Below, piece by piece: positions 36,275-48,529 of a stretch of 64,000 nucleotides of DNA. This DNA comes from Alnus glutinosa (taxonomy: Eukaryota > Streptophyta > Magnoliopsida > Fagales > Betulaceae), in contig NC_084887.1 of the NCBI RefSeq assembly GCF_958979055.1, forward strand, positions 35,008,620 to 35,072,619, written 5' to 3'. How positions within the stretch are numbered: the first letter of the stretch is position 1; every line of letters begins with the position of its first letter. Below the pieces are notes generated by a model that was not told the origin of the DNA, ran no database searches, and was given only the letters and a program-made list of their open reading frames with translations. The position numbers and the translations under genes were made by a program.

Positions 36275-36450
36275 GGAACTAATAATTTCCAACAACTAAA
36301 TGATATCTTATAACCACATGAAAAGTAAAAGCTCATCAGAATGACCTGAACAGGGGCAGGAAGCATTTAAGATAAACTAAGACTATAGTCCTGAATTTCA
36401 AAACAAGCTGAACACATAAATTACAAATTACAAAATCATATTCAGAAAAA

Positions 36451-36560
36451 ATATATATATATATATATATATAAACATACACACGCGAAGGAGAAGAGGA
36501 ACCTTCCTAAGAAGATATCATACACTCAAAGGAGAATAGGAACCTTCCTAAGAAGATATT
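36451..36560. repeat. (TA)n run and short direct duplication
   Basis: A TA run at about 36451-36472 is followed by two copies of AGGAACCTTCCTAAGAAGATAT (around 36499 and 36538) with similar flanks. Confidence 0.75.
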
Positions 36561-36688
36561 ACTTCTACTGTAGCTTTAGCTCTAATATATACTAAGAATC
36601 ACACATCTGTCAACTTTTCTTCCTTTTTTTGTTAACAAAAGCACTCTCCAAGCCTTAAGCTTTTGATTGGTTATAGGAAAAGAAGAAT

Positions 36689-36835
36689 AGGAGGCATCCA
36701 AAACCCTTTTTTTTTTTATTGGTAAGTTACACACACGCACCCAGTGGGCCTTGAACCCAGACCTCACCCTCCACCATGCTTTAGAGGGAGGAAGTACCAT
36801 TTGAGCCAAAGCTCATTGGTAAAGGAGGCATCCAA
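36689..36835 (-). mobile_element. tRNA-derived SINE with 13-bp target duplication
   Basis: Body 36702-36822 on the minus strand. Reading that strand, it has a pol III A box (TGGCTCAAATGG), a B box (GGTTCAAGGCC) about 40 bases further on, then ATAAAAAAAAAAAGGG as the tail. The flanking direct repeat AGGAGGCATCCAA lies at 36689-36701 and 36823-36835 without mismatch. It is inside the predicted leader intron of HIR copy b, in the same orientation as the gene. It is not a functional tRNA: no cloverleaf continuation or acceptor stem is seen. Confidence 0.93.
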
Positions 36836-37788
36836 TGACCCAAGACTTGACACGTAAGAAATCAATAATGTAGTCCAGATGTCTTTTTCGCTGTGGGAAG
36901 TTGACTATTCCATTCTCTCTGGAGACATAAACAACACGAATCGTTAAACTCAGAATTTTATTTTCTTCTCTCATCCTTTTTTTCTCAGCAACCAAGCAGA
37001 GGATAAAATCAACAAAATCAAATCAAAACTTAATTTTAGAAAAAACAAAGAAACCTCACTCAGTAGCCTAACATAACAATTAAGGTTCAACTCTCCTAGA
37101 AATAAAATCAACAGTTAACATATGAATCAGTTCCTGCTTTCTTTTCTCTTCCTCTGTTTTCTCGGAAACCAAACGGACGGTAACAGTTACGAACACACAC
37201 AAAATGAACTACTTTAGTTTATTAATAGTTAAATGGAACATTCGTCAGATTTAAACGAAACAAAAAAAACCACTATTCAAGCCCTAAGATTCGGTTGCCA
37301 AAAAGAAATTGAAAATCCGAGAAAAGAATGAACAAGAAAATTGAGGGTGTTTTCTTTTGTTTTTCTTAGGCTTGTATTTCTGGCCTATGAGTTGTTTTCT
37401 CTGTTTAGAGATTGTGTTCCAGATTGTTTTCTTTCTGGAGTGTAAACTGAGAGTTGTTCAATGAAGGATTTTATTCATTTAAAAAAAAAAAAAAAAAAAG
37501 GGCCTATCAACAGCAAGCATAGAAAATCATAACTTCTTGTTCGATTTTTTTTTTTAAAAAAAAAATTAACACTGAAGATTCCTGCTCCTTCGCTTTATTT
37601 TCTCCTCCTCTGCTTTCTCACTAATCAAACAGACACAATCTTACCACAAAAGAAATGCGGCCGTTTGGCTGCGGAGAAAGCTAACAACAGGCCAGAATTG
37701 AAAGCGACTATTCGGAATTTTCTCTTACATTTCCTACGCTTTCCCGACAACCAAACACAGCATGAAAATTGAGAGAGTGACGACTAAC

Positions 37789-37878
37789 CTTGCAGCTCAA
37801 ACCGAGAGAGGAAACAAGAGCGAGGGATTTCGATATGTTTCTTATGGGGGCCTTGATTGCTCATTCCATATATAGCAG
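37789..37878 (-). promoter_or_regulatory. Predicted first (non-coding) exon and TATA box of HIR copy b
   Basis: On the minus strand a TATA motif (CTATATATGG, about 37866-37875) is followed within 30-40 bases by a leader ending GAGCTGCAAG at the donor. Spacing and composition fit a promoter plus first exon; this is inference. Confidence 0.5.
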
Positions 37879-40288
37879 CAGTAGTAAGCACAGCCTGACG
37901 CTTTCCTTCGTGCTTCCGCGAATTAATAACCCTGTTTGGTAACTCTATTTATTTTGCTGTTGATAACTGCAGCGATTTTTTAACGAGACTAAACTGCCTT
38001 CTGTTTTCTTAGGAAAAACGTGTGGGGCGCACGCCGCGCACACGGACAATATTGATTCTGTTGGTTAATTAATGTGTTATAGAAATATTTTTTATTTTTA
38101 GTTTGATAAAGTAGTTTGTTGTAATATAAAGGTAAAAAATATTTTTTTATTTTTAAAGTTGTTTTGTTTTTGAGTTGTGTATTAATATCTTTTATTTAAA
38201 TCAAAAAAAAAATTAAAACGGAGCTATTATTTAAAAAAAAATAATGTTATATGTACAACTATTTTATAATTTATATACTTTTGAAAAATTTATTTATAAT
38301 TTTTAATACATGTTAGCATATAATTGGATATAAATTAAGTACTAATAAAAATACTTTTAATATTATTTAATCACATGTCAAAAGTTATAAAATAGTTAAA
38401 AGTGTAACATTTTCCTTATTTAATTATTCATAAAAAATAAAAATAAAACATTTTCCTTATTTAATAATTTAATGGCACGCACTAAAATGGATGCAAATAG
38501 GTAGCTCATTGTCTAGTGCGAGCAGCAATTTAACCGACTTTAAAGAATGAAGTTGACAAAAAAATAAATAAATCCTCATGAGATTTAAAATAATTTTTAT
38601 TTCTCATTTGCATAAACTATTTTTTGCCGTTCTCCCACACCTCTAAGTAGGCTATTATGAAAGGGCCTCTTATGGTGCCTACCTGTCCAAACAAGTCTCG
38701 GTCTGCCCAAATACCTGTCAGGGCAGATGAGCTGTACAAAAGTAATCTCACAATTGCTTGCCCAAATTACAAGCAATATGAGCAAAAGACAATCTTCTTT
38801 TGCAGCTCCTCTTTGTCTTATTTCTTCCTTGCAGCTCTTCAACTTATATGAAAATATGAGAAATATTTAACGAAAAAATATATGAGCCAAATGCTGAAAA
38901 TGTTTTTTTTTTCAACCATTTTTAAGGTGAAAGTATTTTTCGACAAAAAATATTTTACGCCGAAACAAACAGGCCTAAGTGTCCATATTTTTCATGATCT
39001 TTTGTCAACTTCCCAAACCCAATAATATGGTCCATGGACATAGTAAATGCCATCTTAAATTAAAAATATTAATTCTGAGTTGCCATTAGAAAAGGAAATA
39101 ACAATTTTTATTGAGAAATTATAAAAATCATTCTTCATTTCATCTCCACATAATTTACTGTTCAATTTGTGGGCCCTACAAATTTAATGATGAATTTGCA
39201 AAAGAAATGGTTGGAAGATGTGAAATAACAAGCCATTGGCCAATCAATTAAATACAAAACTTGTTGGATCATAATTCTAAAATTAAGCTATTTTAAACAC
39301 CATCGATGAATTTGGTTATTAAGAATTTTAAACGTTTAGAATTATTGATTCTTGAGAATTTAAACTTACAATAATAATTAAAATTGTCAAGAATTGGAAC
39401 TCGTTATTTTATATACTCTATTTAAAAAGATAAATGTTGATGGTTTAAACGTTAATCGCGTGTAGTTTTTGTTGCAAATGATTAGAATTGAGAATGCCAT
39501 TGAAAATAAGGAGCCCAGCACAACGTGTAGGCCATGTCGCGAGCTCGTGAGTCACGCCAAGCGCTTGCCAAATGCCAGGTGTTGTAGGCCATGACGTTTC
39601 CCCCACTAGGAAATGTGGATGTCCAGAAGAGTGCAGTGATGGCAGGGTTTAACCCACTATGATCAGAATTAAAATTATGATGATTGCGATATTAAACAAA
39701 CTTTCTCAAAATGGATGAATGTAGAAAGGGAGTGGGTTGCCTGAAGGTGCTCCATTATCGTTGTGAACACTCCTGTGATTCTTCATTGATGACTTTGCAC
39801 TGACATGGATGAATGATGCACACCAAGAGACTTCCAGGAAAGTGACCTCCCAGCATCAAAGTTATTAAGGTGAAAATGGCAATTTCCCTTCCTTTCTCTC
39901 TCTCTTAATGCTTTGCTGGCCTTGTAATCAATTTTGTTGCCTGAAATACTAAATACGAGATAACTGGCCCACTTGTCTGAACATATTTCAAGTAGTTCGC
40001 CAACTTATTCGGACAAATAAACATCATAAAAACTCTCTCATATTTATTGTTCAGATTGCTAATATTCGAGTAACAAATTGCTAAGGATCCGTCGTTGATC
40101 ACATTGTGCTTTGTTTGGTTGTACAAGTTGAAGAAAGTCAAATAGAGGATTCTTGGGTTTTTATGCAACCCCCACTAATGGAATTCAATAAAACTAAAGA
40201 ATTTATTAAACAACTAATCGTGCTTGTCAATCTCAAATTAATTTCAGAACATCTAAATATCAGTTTTATTTCTCTGTTGGATTTAAGT
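37879..40288. other. Intergenic, upstream of HIR copy b
   Basis: AT-rich. It includes one end of the GC-core element family (about 38880-38977, containing TTTACGCCGAAACAAACAGGCC). The frames at 38597-38842 and 39905-40168 show no domain. No gene recognised. Confidence 0.45.
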
Positions 40289-40815
40289 AAGGAATAATTG
40301 TATCACTGGTCCTTGGAGTTGGCTTAAATTACAAATCACTTTTATGTGGTACAAAAAATTTATGGAGAGTCCATGTGGTAAATTATAATTACGAATTACT
40401 CTCTAAACTTGTTTTTCGTCCACCAAGTTTACAGATTCCATTAATTTGTCACGTCATACCTAATAAAAAATCGACATGTGGCCACCCTAGGCTTAGGGAA
40501 GGCAGTTCGCCACCCCCAAACATGGTCGGACCACCCCCGACAACCACCCATTTGCTATTTTCTATATTTTTTTAAATAAAATAATTTTTAAGTTTTATTT
40601 ATATATTTTTTTATTGTAATAGACACGTACCGATTTCTTATTGAGTATGACGTAACAAATTAATAGAATCTGTTAATTTGGTGGATGAAAAACAAGTTTA
40701 GAGAGTAATTTGTAATTATAATTTACCACATGGATCCTCCATGAACTTTTTATATTACATGATGTAATTTGTAATTTAGGACAACCTTAAAGACCAATGG
40801 TGCAATTATCCTTTT
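40289..40815. mobile_element. Fold-back MITE family D with CCACCC-rich centre
   Basis: Inverted arms of about 180 bp. The left arm (ATAATTGTATCACTGGTCCTT...ACTCTCTAAACTTGTTTTTC) pairs with the right arm (...GAAAAACAAGTTTAGAGAGT...ACCAATGGTGCAATTAT). The centre (40485-40550) is a short GC-rich CCACCCC/CCACCCCCGAC module that also occurs in the element at 53383. Confidence 0.85.
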
Positions 40816-41032
40816 AAACAATACCCGAAGTCTCTAGAAAGAACCAATACTACGCTCTTATGAGATTCGGGAATTTCTTATTTACCAAATTACCATGCTC
40901 TTTTACAATCAAAGAAAGCATACAATTTAGCTGGGTTATTTTTATTTTTATTTTTTTTCACAGGACAATACTAGTATTGAATTTAAGGTTGATAATGTGC
41001 TAAAAAAAAATTAAAAATTAAAACAAAAATTT

Positions 41033-41065
<33 letters not shown>

Positions 41066-41510
41066 CAAATAATAGAAACTGCAGAATTTGATCTTACACT
41101 TGAGGCATCCTCTTTCCTGGATATAGTAGTCAGGATAACACATCCGAACCGGAAAACTTGCTGCATTGGGTCTTTCGATGACAAGCAAACTCAAATCATG
41201 GATTGGCCAGCGATATGTCATGATAAATCTCTATACAATGAAAGGATTCACGGTTGTAAGTATGAAGATAGATGATCCTACTTTACACCAAAGGGTGGTT
41301 TCAATACAACCCATGGGAGGTCTCTCACAGTCACACACTTCTCGACAAGTACCATATTATCATTAGCCATTGATTTATCATATGATGCACAGCTCGTCAT
41401 CAATAGACCTAACACCAATGATTTCTGGTTCACGGATCAAGATGCCCCTAGGGAGTTTCATCAAACATACATATTCAAGATATATATAACAAACCTACCA
41501 AAAAAAAGCT
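40816..41510. other. Intergenic, PBL kinase 3' side
   Basis: Contains a long poly-A stretch (41041-41065) and the expected 3' untranslated region of the kinase. No other gene seen. Confidence 0.45.
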
Positions 41511-44500
41511 CTATGATTCCCTCCCATTTGACTGGAGAGGATGAGGATGCGGAGAAGCATGAGGACCATTTATAATTGTAATGTTCCTCATTAGTTGTCC
41601 ATTTCTCGTTACGGATGCTGCCCGCATTCCAGTTCCATTTGGAGCCTTTGGGTAGGACCTGGTACGGTCAGCTTGCACGGTCTGGAAGAAAGAGGAAGAG
41701 CTGGCCATATCCTTGAGGTTCATCAGAGGCTTTAGGGCTTCAACAACCTCACTCATCTTAGGTCTGGCTTTTGGGTCCCGACCAAGGCAACGGATAGCTA
41801 GCTGGGCAGCTTTCTCTGCACCTTTGATTGAGAAGTGACCTTCAAGACGAGGATCTATTAGCTGGTATAACCTTTTCTTGTCTCCAAGAAGTGGTCGTGC
41901 CCATCCGACGAGGCTTTGCTCCCCATTTGGCCTTTTTTTGTCCATGGACCTTCTGCCGGTCAGCAATTCAAGTAGGACTACTCCAAAACTGAACACGTCA
42001 CTCTTTGATGACAGATGTCCTGAACCAAGAACCATGTCGGATTTAAGCATGATCATGTCATATCTTTAAGTAGAATCTATGACTCCTACACAAGTCTTTT
42101 TTGATAAGTAAAAAGAAAAAAGCAATGGACTCCTACACAAATCTTTAAAACCACAAGTCCATAAAAAATAAGAAACTTGGACAGGTCTGAAAGTAGAAAT
42201 GCAATAACTGTCAGATTTATATTACTCAAGGAACTCAACCCCTTGCTTAGCCCAAAAAACAGAAACAAAAGCAAATCAACCCTTAGAATGTTAAACTGCT
42301 TCTACTGGTAATTCTTTTGGAAACTGTGTTGTTTCAAGGGTAAATCTCATCTTCAATATCAGCATATTAAAAGATAAATTGGTTCATATAGATCCACCAA
42401 AAGAACCTTAAAAATACAAACTCCAACATATTCAAATATCAACAGATGTTTTGCCAACATCAAGTGTTGTGCAGTGCGGTGAACTCTTTTCAAAAAGCGA
42501 GAGTAGCATGTGTTAGGTTAAACGAAGAAAAATACATATGGAAACAGCAATTTAGCTTGCTTCAAAAGAATTATGCCATCCCAGCTCTCAAGCTGCCTCT
42601 TCCGCTAGAAAGTGCTTGTGTTTATTGATGTGAACTACTAAAGTTCAAGGAGATATGGCAAATTTTTTTCAACCCACTCCATTGTTAACAAACTCCACTT
42701 TCCCACTTGTCCATTACATACAGTAAAATCTGTCGTTAGGAGCCAAAAACCCCTGAAAGTAAGCACCCACTGCTGCACAAGTCTGAGAACACACAGCTAC
42801 ATATACTAAAGTTGTATATTCAGTATTTGAAGGGTTTGCAGTCCAATATCTCTTATGTGTTTTATTCTTTGTTCTTTTTCCTGTTATTATTTAAGTCATT
42901 AGATTATCAGCAAATTGCCAATTGACTAATTCTAAAGTCGTATATTCAGTATTTGACTAAATGGCATTTACTTGGTCTAATTTTTTTTTAAAAAAATGGA
43001 AACAAGAAATAACATAAAACAAAACAAGAATAATTTCAAATTCTATAAACCTTCATACTAGACATGCATTGCACTGCCTGACCATTACCAGCTAGTAGTT
43101 GTATTAAAAGTAGCAGTCGTACCAACTATTATCATGCTACTAATTGTAATCACACTCACCGGTCAAGACATACTCAGGGGCTGCATAGCCGTATGTTCCC
43201 ATAACTCGTGTAGATACATGAGTTTTGTCTCCGTCAGGACCATCTTTGGCAAGTCCAAAATCCGAGAGCTTGGCATTGTAATCCTAAAATGCATAGATAA
43301 TTATTTTTTCAGAATGGAATATCAATAGGGAGTACAACTCTTGCATAGTTTTAGTCACATACAGTATCTAATAAAATATTAGATGTTTTGAAATCACGGT
43401 ATATGATTGGTCTTTGAGCTTCTTCATGAAGAAAGGTAAGGCCCTTTGCAGCACCAAGTGCAATTTTCAGTCTGATAGACCAAGGAAGAGGCAGGGATCC
43501 TGCAGTATTCAACGTGGTTGTTTTCAGATAACACTAAACATCAGGGGTACAAATGAAAAATGTCAAGAGCACAATATCTACTGTCTCACATGAATGCAAT
43601 GAGCCAGTATGTACAAGATCTAAATAGCAGGAAAAACAAATGCAATAATGAATCTAGGGTGACTTGACTTCTGAAAGAATATGAAGCATCTGATGGAGCA
43701 ACTCAACAACACGTGGAATGCACTATATTACTCTGGCCATAACCATAGGTGGCCGTATTGATATAGTAAAATAAATGCTAAATAGCCATTTCATTGTGCT
43801 CCTTCATAGTTTTTAATGCAATAATAAATATTTCAGGTAAAAAAGGAAATAAAATCAATAGAAAAACTAAAATAAATCCAAATAAAGGAAAGGAACAGTC
43901 TTTTGGACTGACTGGAGCAGAGCTGTGGGTGGACAAATTGGAGCTTCAACTGGTTTTACTTCTTAATCATGACTGATAATTTGACAAACCTGTGCATTTA
44001 ATTTTCCAATTGGAAGTTCTTAACTTGGTTTTTCTGGTGCAAACTTTATATTTTAATACATCATCAGGCAATAGAAAATCACATAAGCGAAGTACTTGTA
44101 ATGAAAAAATAAACTATATCACAAAGTGCTCCCTCCAACAACTAAATGAAACTACACTATGAGCTAGTTATCCACAAACTTCCAATTGAATTCTTAAGTC
44201 TGATCTGATGATCATGTCAACTACTTCTAGATTTTGCTACTTTCACAATGGATTACATCGAGATCAACTGGAAATGTCTAAGATACAGGAAGTCCAAGTA
44301 AAAAAGATAAGGGATTTGTTGCGTACTTCTGAAAAGGTGGTTCTCCAAACTTCCCCGAGGCATAAATTCATAAACTAATAACCTTTGATCATCTTCAATG
44401 CAAAATCCGACCAATTTAACCAAATTAGGATGGGTGAGGTCACCAAGCAAATCAATTTCAGCCTGGAATACAAATAGAAAGGAAAGTTAATATGACTAAT

Positions 44501-45787
44501 ATTATACGTGGTGAGGTCACCAAGCAAATTAATATGACTATACCAGCCACTCTTTATGACCCTGATGTCCATCATGGTTGAGAATCTTGACCGCAACTGT
44601 AAGTCCAGTTCCAGGTTTCACAGGAGCAGTGCCGTTCTCATCGATCCAACCTTTGAAGACACAACCAAACCCACCTTCTCCAAGAATACTATCAGGTCTG
44701 AAGTTCCTCGTCGCTAACTTTAGCTCATTAAACATAAACTTCCGAAGTTGAGAAGCAACCTTCAGCTCCTCGCTGAATTTTAACGTGGAAGAAGTACTTA
44801 ATTTTGATGTTGATGTAGAACTGAATTTTGATATGGATGAATTACTTCCCGTATTACTAGTGGTTGTAGAGGACCCTGCTGAAGCAATTGGTTGGTCTCT
44901 GCTTTTCTCATAAGTAGAATTACTCTCTGCTGATTTAGACAAAGACAGATGCACTTAAATAAATTATCAGATATCGAAATTCATTATCCCTAATTTTTAG
45001 GAAACTCAAAATGTATGCTACATGACATTATGCCATCATATGACTGGATTTATGCAAGTTATTCCCCATCAATTTGGAACTAGTAGATTACTAATTGCAA
45101 TCAAGCAGCCAAATCATAGAAAGGTTAATATGCACCTAACTAGTTGACAATGATAACATAACGTGGTCGGTTGGCCAAACAAATATACATGTCAAAGGGG
45201 CAAAAACAAAAGAAACCATAAAAATGAATTTTTTTTGCATAACTGGGCCTAATTGTTTCAAATACTATTGCTGATGAAACAAAATAGTATTAGTAAAATT
45301 TGAATAGCTCTCATCACCTGCATATATACAATATTTTAGACTGAACAAGCTGAAAAATACACACTTTTTACGACCTTTATTCTTTTGGTTAACAATTCTT
45401 TAGATCCAAAAGGTTCTAAAGACGCAAAATCGGTATTCCCACAATATCCAAAAGAACTAATCGTGCATCTTCACTTGATCTAGCAAACTTAGCAAAACAA
45501 AAGCAAAAACAAAAGAAAGAATCTGCTGAAACCTGAAATCAGTACTCCAATAGAAATATTTTGTGCATATACCGAGACAAAGAAAAGAAGGGATTACCAG
45601 AATGGGCAGTAGGGCCACTCGTGGAGCTATCAACTTTTGATCTTGATGGCAAGAAGCTCCCAAAGAACCTGAACGTACTGCCCCAACACCCAGTCTCCGT
45701 CTCTCCTCCAACTTTCTTTTTCCTTCCCTTTGACTTTTCCACATCCAAAGCCGCCACCTCCTTAATTTCATTAGACTCCAACGCCAT
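41511..45787 (-). CDS. Receptor-like cytoplasmic kinase, RLCK-VII, PBL34/35/36 type
   Basis: Ser/Thr kinase of the PBL34-36 clade, which relays signals from pattern-recognition receptor kinases at the plasma membrane. Six exons, 45787-45598, 44929-44544, 44462-44327, 43499-43363, 43283-43160 and 42019-41511, give 493 residues. The N-terminal region carries a basic patch (KGRKKK) and a Ser/Thr-rich linker (about 80-115). The kinase domain runs from about 135 to 415: Gly loop GEGGFG (147-152), ATP lysine K178, catalytic YRDFKTSN (D273, N278), DFG (291-293) and activation segment [10 protein letters not shown]. There is no Met-Gly myristoylation start, unlike many RLCK-VII kinases. The C-terminus is low-complexity. 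Intron 2 is only 81 bp and contains a duplicated scrap of exon 3. Adjacent HIR genes match the Arabidopsis At3g01290-At3g01300 pair. Confidence 0.95.
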
Positions 45788-46170
45788 CTTCCCGAAACTC
45801 TTATTCTCAAACTCTCATAACCCCAAAAACCCAGAAGATTTCACATACCACATGCAGGACCCATTTCCAAACCACCTCACTTCAAATCATTCAAACCAAT
45901 CAAACGCCTCATCAACCAATGAACACTCAAACAACAACGTGTAAAAGATCTGGAATAACTGAAAAACTCGCCCAGACCCAGTTGTAAAATGTAGTCAAAA
46001 GGGCCTCAGTGAGAGAGAGAGAGAGAGAGAGAGAAAAAGTGGGCATAGAAACTAGAAGAGAAGCGAGTGCTTGGGAGTTAAGATAGAGGGAGAGAGTTCC
46101 AACGACGGGCAGGCCGGGCAGCTTGAAACCTTGAAAATAGGTAGGTCGGGCAAGAGAGAGACAGCGAGCT
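45788..46170 (-). promoter_or_regulatory. PBL kinase leader/promoter region with (GA)n
   Basis: Upstream of the kinase start codon there is no in-frame extension. A GA repeat of about 24 bases at 46011-46034 (CT on the sense strand) is typical of plant leaders. The start site of transcription is not resolved. Confidence 0.45.
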
Positions 46171-46314
46171 AGAGATGTCCCTGTCTATAGCAACAGTAAC
46201 CTTTGGCATATTCCCAAGTCATCAAATCAAAGGACTACTCCCTTCAATCAATTGTTTTCTCACGTTAGCCTCTGCTATTTAGTCTATTTTACAGATTTTA
46301 TTAGTTATTTTATA

Positions 46315-46347
<33 letters not shown>

Positions 46348-47020
46348 GAAGCTCCAATAAGCGGAAGACAAGACCAACATAAATGGATTGCAGCACGAAC
46401 CGTGCTGGGTGTTTCTCTTATTTTGGAAAAGGGGACGATGATCCCAGAGAAAGTGTGCGAGGAAGTAAGTGATAAAAAAATATATATATATTTGTTGTGT
46501 TTTCTGCAGGCCCGTGATTGGGATCAAATTGGATCCAGAGAGCGAGATAATGACAAGTACAGTAATCCTTTGAGAAATCCAAATAGGTTAAAGAAGTATT
46601 GTTTTATAGTATGTTTGGGTGATAATTGTTTTTTAAATATTTTTTAGTATTTAAATTTTATTTAGATTTTTTTTTCTCAAGTTTTTTAAACCATTCAAAA
46701 TATAATTTCAAATAATAAATTCTCTTAGCATTCATAATTTTAATTATTTTTCAAGAAAATCACACACCCAAACAAACCTTAATAATTTTTTTTGATAAAT
46801 GCGTCAGTTTTTGGAAATTTAAAAAAACCCTAGCATAACTCTCAACTAATCTCGTTGACAATTCCTTAAAGTGCCCAAAATGATATATTATTAATTTATT
46901 AGACATGGTCTTTGCAATATAGCTGTATCCGGAAAAAAAAAAATTAATTTTTTTTAAAAACAAAAAAAAATTATTGTTTTTCGCCATAGATCTTAATAGT
47001 CTAATCCAAATTCTAAATTA
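46171..47020. other. Intergenic with (TA)n and possible small MITE
   Basis: TA run at 46318-46344. Between about 46612 and 46782 an AT-rich stretch is bounded by GTTTGGGTG and inverted CACCCAAACAAAC, so it may be another MITE. No gene recognised. Confidence 0.45.
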
Positions 47021-47255
47021 GGTGTCCGTTTGATTTAATAGTTTTTTTAAAATTTAAAAATAATCATTTTAAATTCAATTAATAAAAATGTAATTAATTG
47101 TTTGGTAAATTGTGGTTTGGCCTTCTTGCCTATATTTCAAAATGTGGGGTTTTTTTTTTTTTTTTTTAAATGCACTTTTAAAGGGACATTTTTTTTTGTG
47201 ATTTTGTTTAAAATCTCTTTGATTTCCGAAATTGCAGGATCAAGCAAATCCTAAG
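47021..47255. mobile_element. hAT-like MITE, 'GTCCGTTTG' family, copy 2
   Basis: Left end GGTGTCCGTTTGATTT; interior AAAATCTCTTTGATTT and GGGACATTTTTTTTTGTGATTTT resemble copy 1 at 11741. The right end is poorly preserved. Confidence 0.5.
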
Positions 47256-47534
47256 TCTCCTAGAATTTCTGATGAAAGGGAAAGCAGAGGGCTAACCTTC
47301 ATTGGATTAAGACTTCTCAAAACAAAAACTCAAGGAAAGTTGGAGGGGAGGAGGGGGCGAGTGGGGTTCAGGTTCACAAACGATAGGTTAGTTCTACCTA
47401 ATTTTTTACTTAAGATATCATTTTTTCGAACCATAAGTATACATCAATATACATACTGATAGATTAGGGAATATACCTGAATCTGCTCAGCATTAAAAAA
47501 TTAAAAAAAAAAAAAAGAATAAAAAGAAGGAGGA

Positions 47535-47835
47535 GGGTGCGTTTGGGATTGCGATTTTCGTAAACAATAAGTGCGGTTTTAAATTAAATCGCAGAATATA
47601 AATCGTTTGGGAACTACGTTTTTAAAAATTGTGATTTGAAAACGCAAAAAATCTGCTTTTTCAAATCGCAGATAAGATAATGTTTTTTTGAAAATGTGGA
47701 ATTTTAAAGGCTAATTTGTGATTTTAAAGGTAAAACTGTCATTTTGCTAAATACATAACTGCGTTTTTAAAAATTACTTTTTTCAAATCGCACATTTTAA
47801 AATCATTATTTTAAATCGCAAACCTAAACGGACCC
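47535..47835. mobile_element. hAT-like MITE, 'GTCCGTTTG' family, copy 3
   Basis: Ends GGGTGCGTTTGGGATTGCGA and (inverted) CGCAAACCTAAACGGACCC. Interior repeats of AAATCGCA and ACTGCGTTTTTAAAAATT. Flanks AAGGAGGA/GAAGAAAT could be a decayed 8-bp duplication. Confidence 0.75.
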
Positions 47836-47979
47836 GAAGAAATAGAGGGGATAAACTCTCTTATATGAAAGTGAATCGACATTTGAGAATTAAGATCAAT
47901 TTTTAGGGTCACGTTGGGAGATAAAATAAAAAATAAAAGGCTTTATTGCACGCCTTGTTAATCTCCAACTTTATAGATC

Positions 47980-48150
47980 GTTAAGATATTATTTAAATGA
48001 TTAAATTTATTTTTTTTTAATCAGTTTAAGCTTTTAAAACAGTTAGTAATTTAAAGATGCGTCAAAGTAGAGGTTTTAAATTCAAATCTTGTATTCATAA
48101 TTCATCTCTTATTTTTAATTAAATATTTTATTTTCTGAGTCTCACAAATT
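47980..48150 (+). mobile_element. TRIM-like fragment
   Basis: Shows GTTAAGATATTATTTAAATGATTAAATTT, CAGTTTAAGCTTTT and TAGAGGTTTTAAATTCAAATC followed by TTTTTAATTAAATATTTTA. This is the terminal and internal order of the element at 13081-13363. Confidence 0.55.
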
Positions 48151-48228
48151 GAAGGAAAGTATATAATATTAATTAAATTTAGATTATTGTATCATATTAA
48201 ATTTTTAGGATAATTGTTAGGTGTGTTT

Positions 48229-48529
48229 GACATTACAATTTTATAGGTGATTTTAAACAAAACCGCAGAAATTGAATCATTTGGGATTACGTTTTTAAAA
48301 AATTGAAGACTTAAAAATGCAAAAAATCTACTTTTTTAAATCGCAAGTAAGAGGTTTTTTTTTTTTTTTTTTTTTTTTTGTTTCAAATGCGCAATTTTAA
48401 AAATTAAATTGGGATTTTCAATGACAAACCATGATTTTGTCAGACGCTTAACTACGTTTTTAAGAATCATGTTTTCAAATTACACATTTTTTAAATCACT
48501 ATTTTAAAATCACAAACCCAAATAAACAG
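48229..48529. mobile_element. hAT-like MITE, 'GTCCGTTTG' family, copy 4
   Basis: Starts AGGTGTGTTTGACATTACA and ends CACAAACCCAAATAAACA (inverted). The interior matches copy 3 (GGGATTACGTTTTTAAAAA, AACTACGTTTTTAAGAATC). A long poly-T run lies within. Confidence 0.65.

Larger units (their letters stand above)
35886..37788 (-). other. Predicted leader (5' UTR) intron of HIR copy b
   Basis: On the minus strand a donor (GCAAG|GTTAG at 37789/37788) follows a short purine/pyrimidine leader, and a good acceptor (CTTGCAG, ending 35886) lies ten bases before the start codon. No coding exon was found between. The intron holds a 64-bp tandem duplication, a SINE and simple repeats. No transcript evidence is available. 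Confidence 0.6.

Noticed and set aside
36702-36822. Possible tRNA gene on the minus strand
   Set aside because: A and B boxes are present, but there is no complete cloverleaf; the A-rich tail and flanking 13-bp duplication show a SINE.
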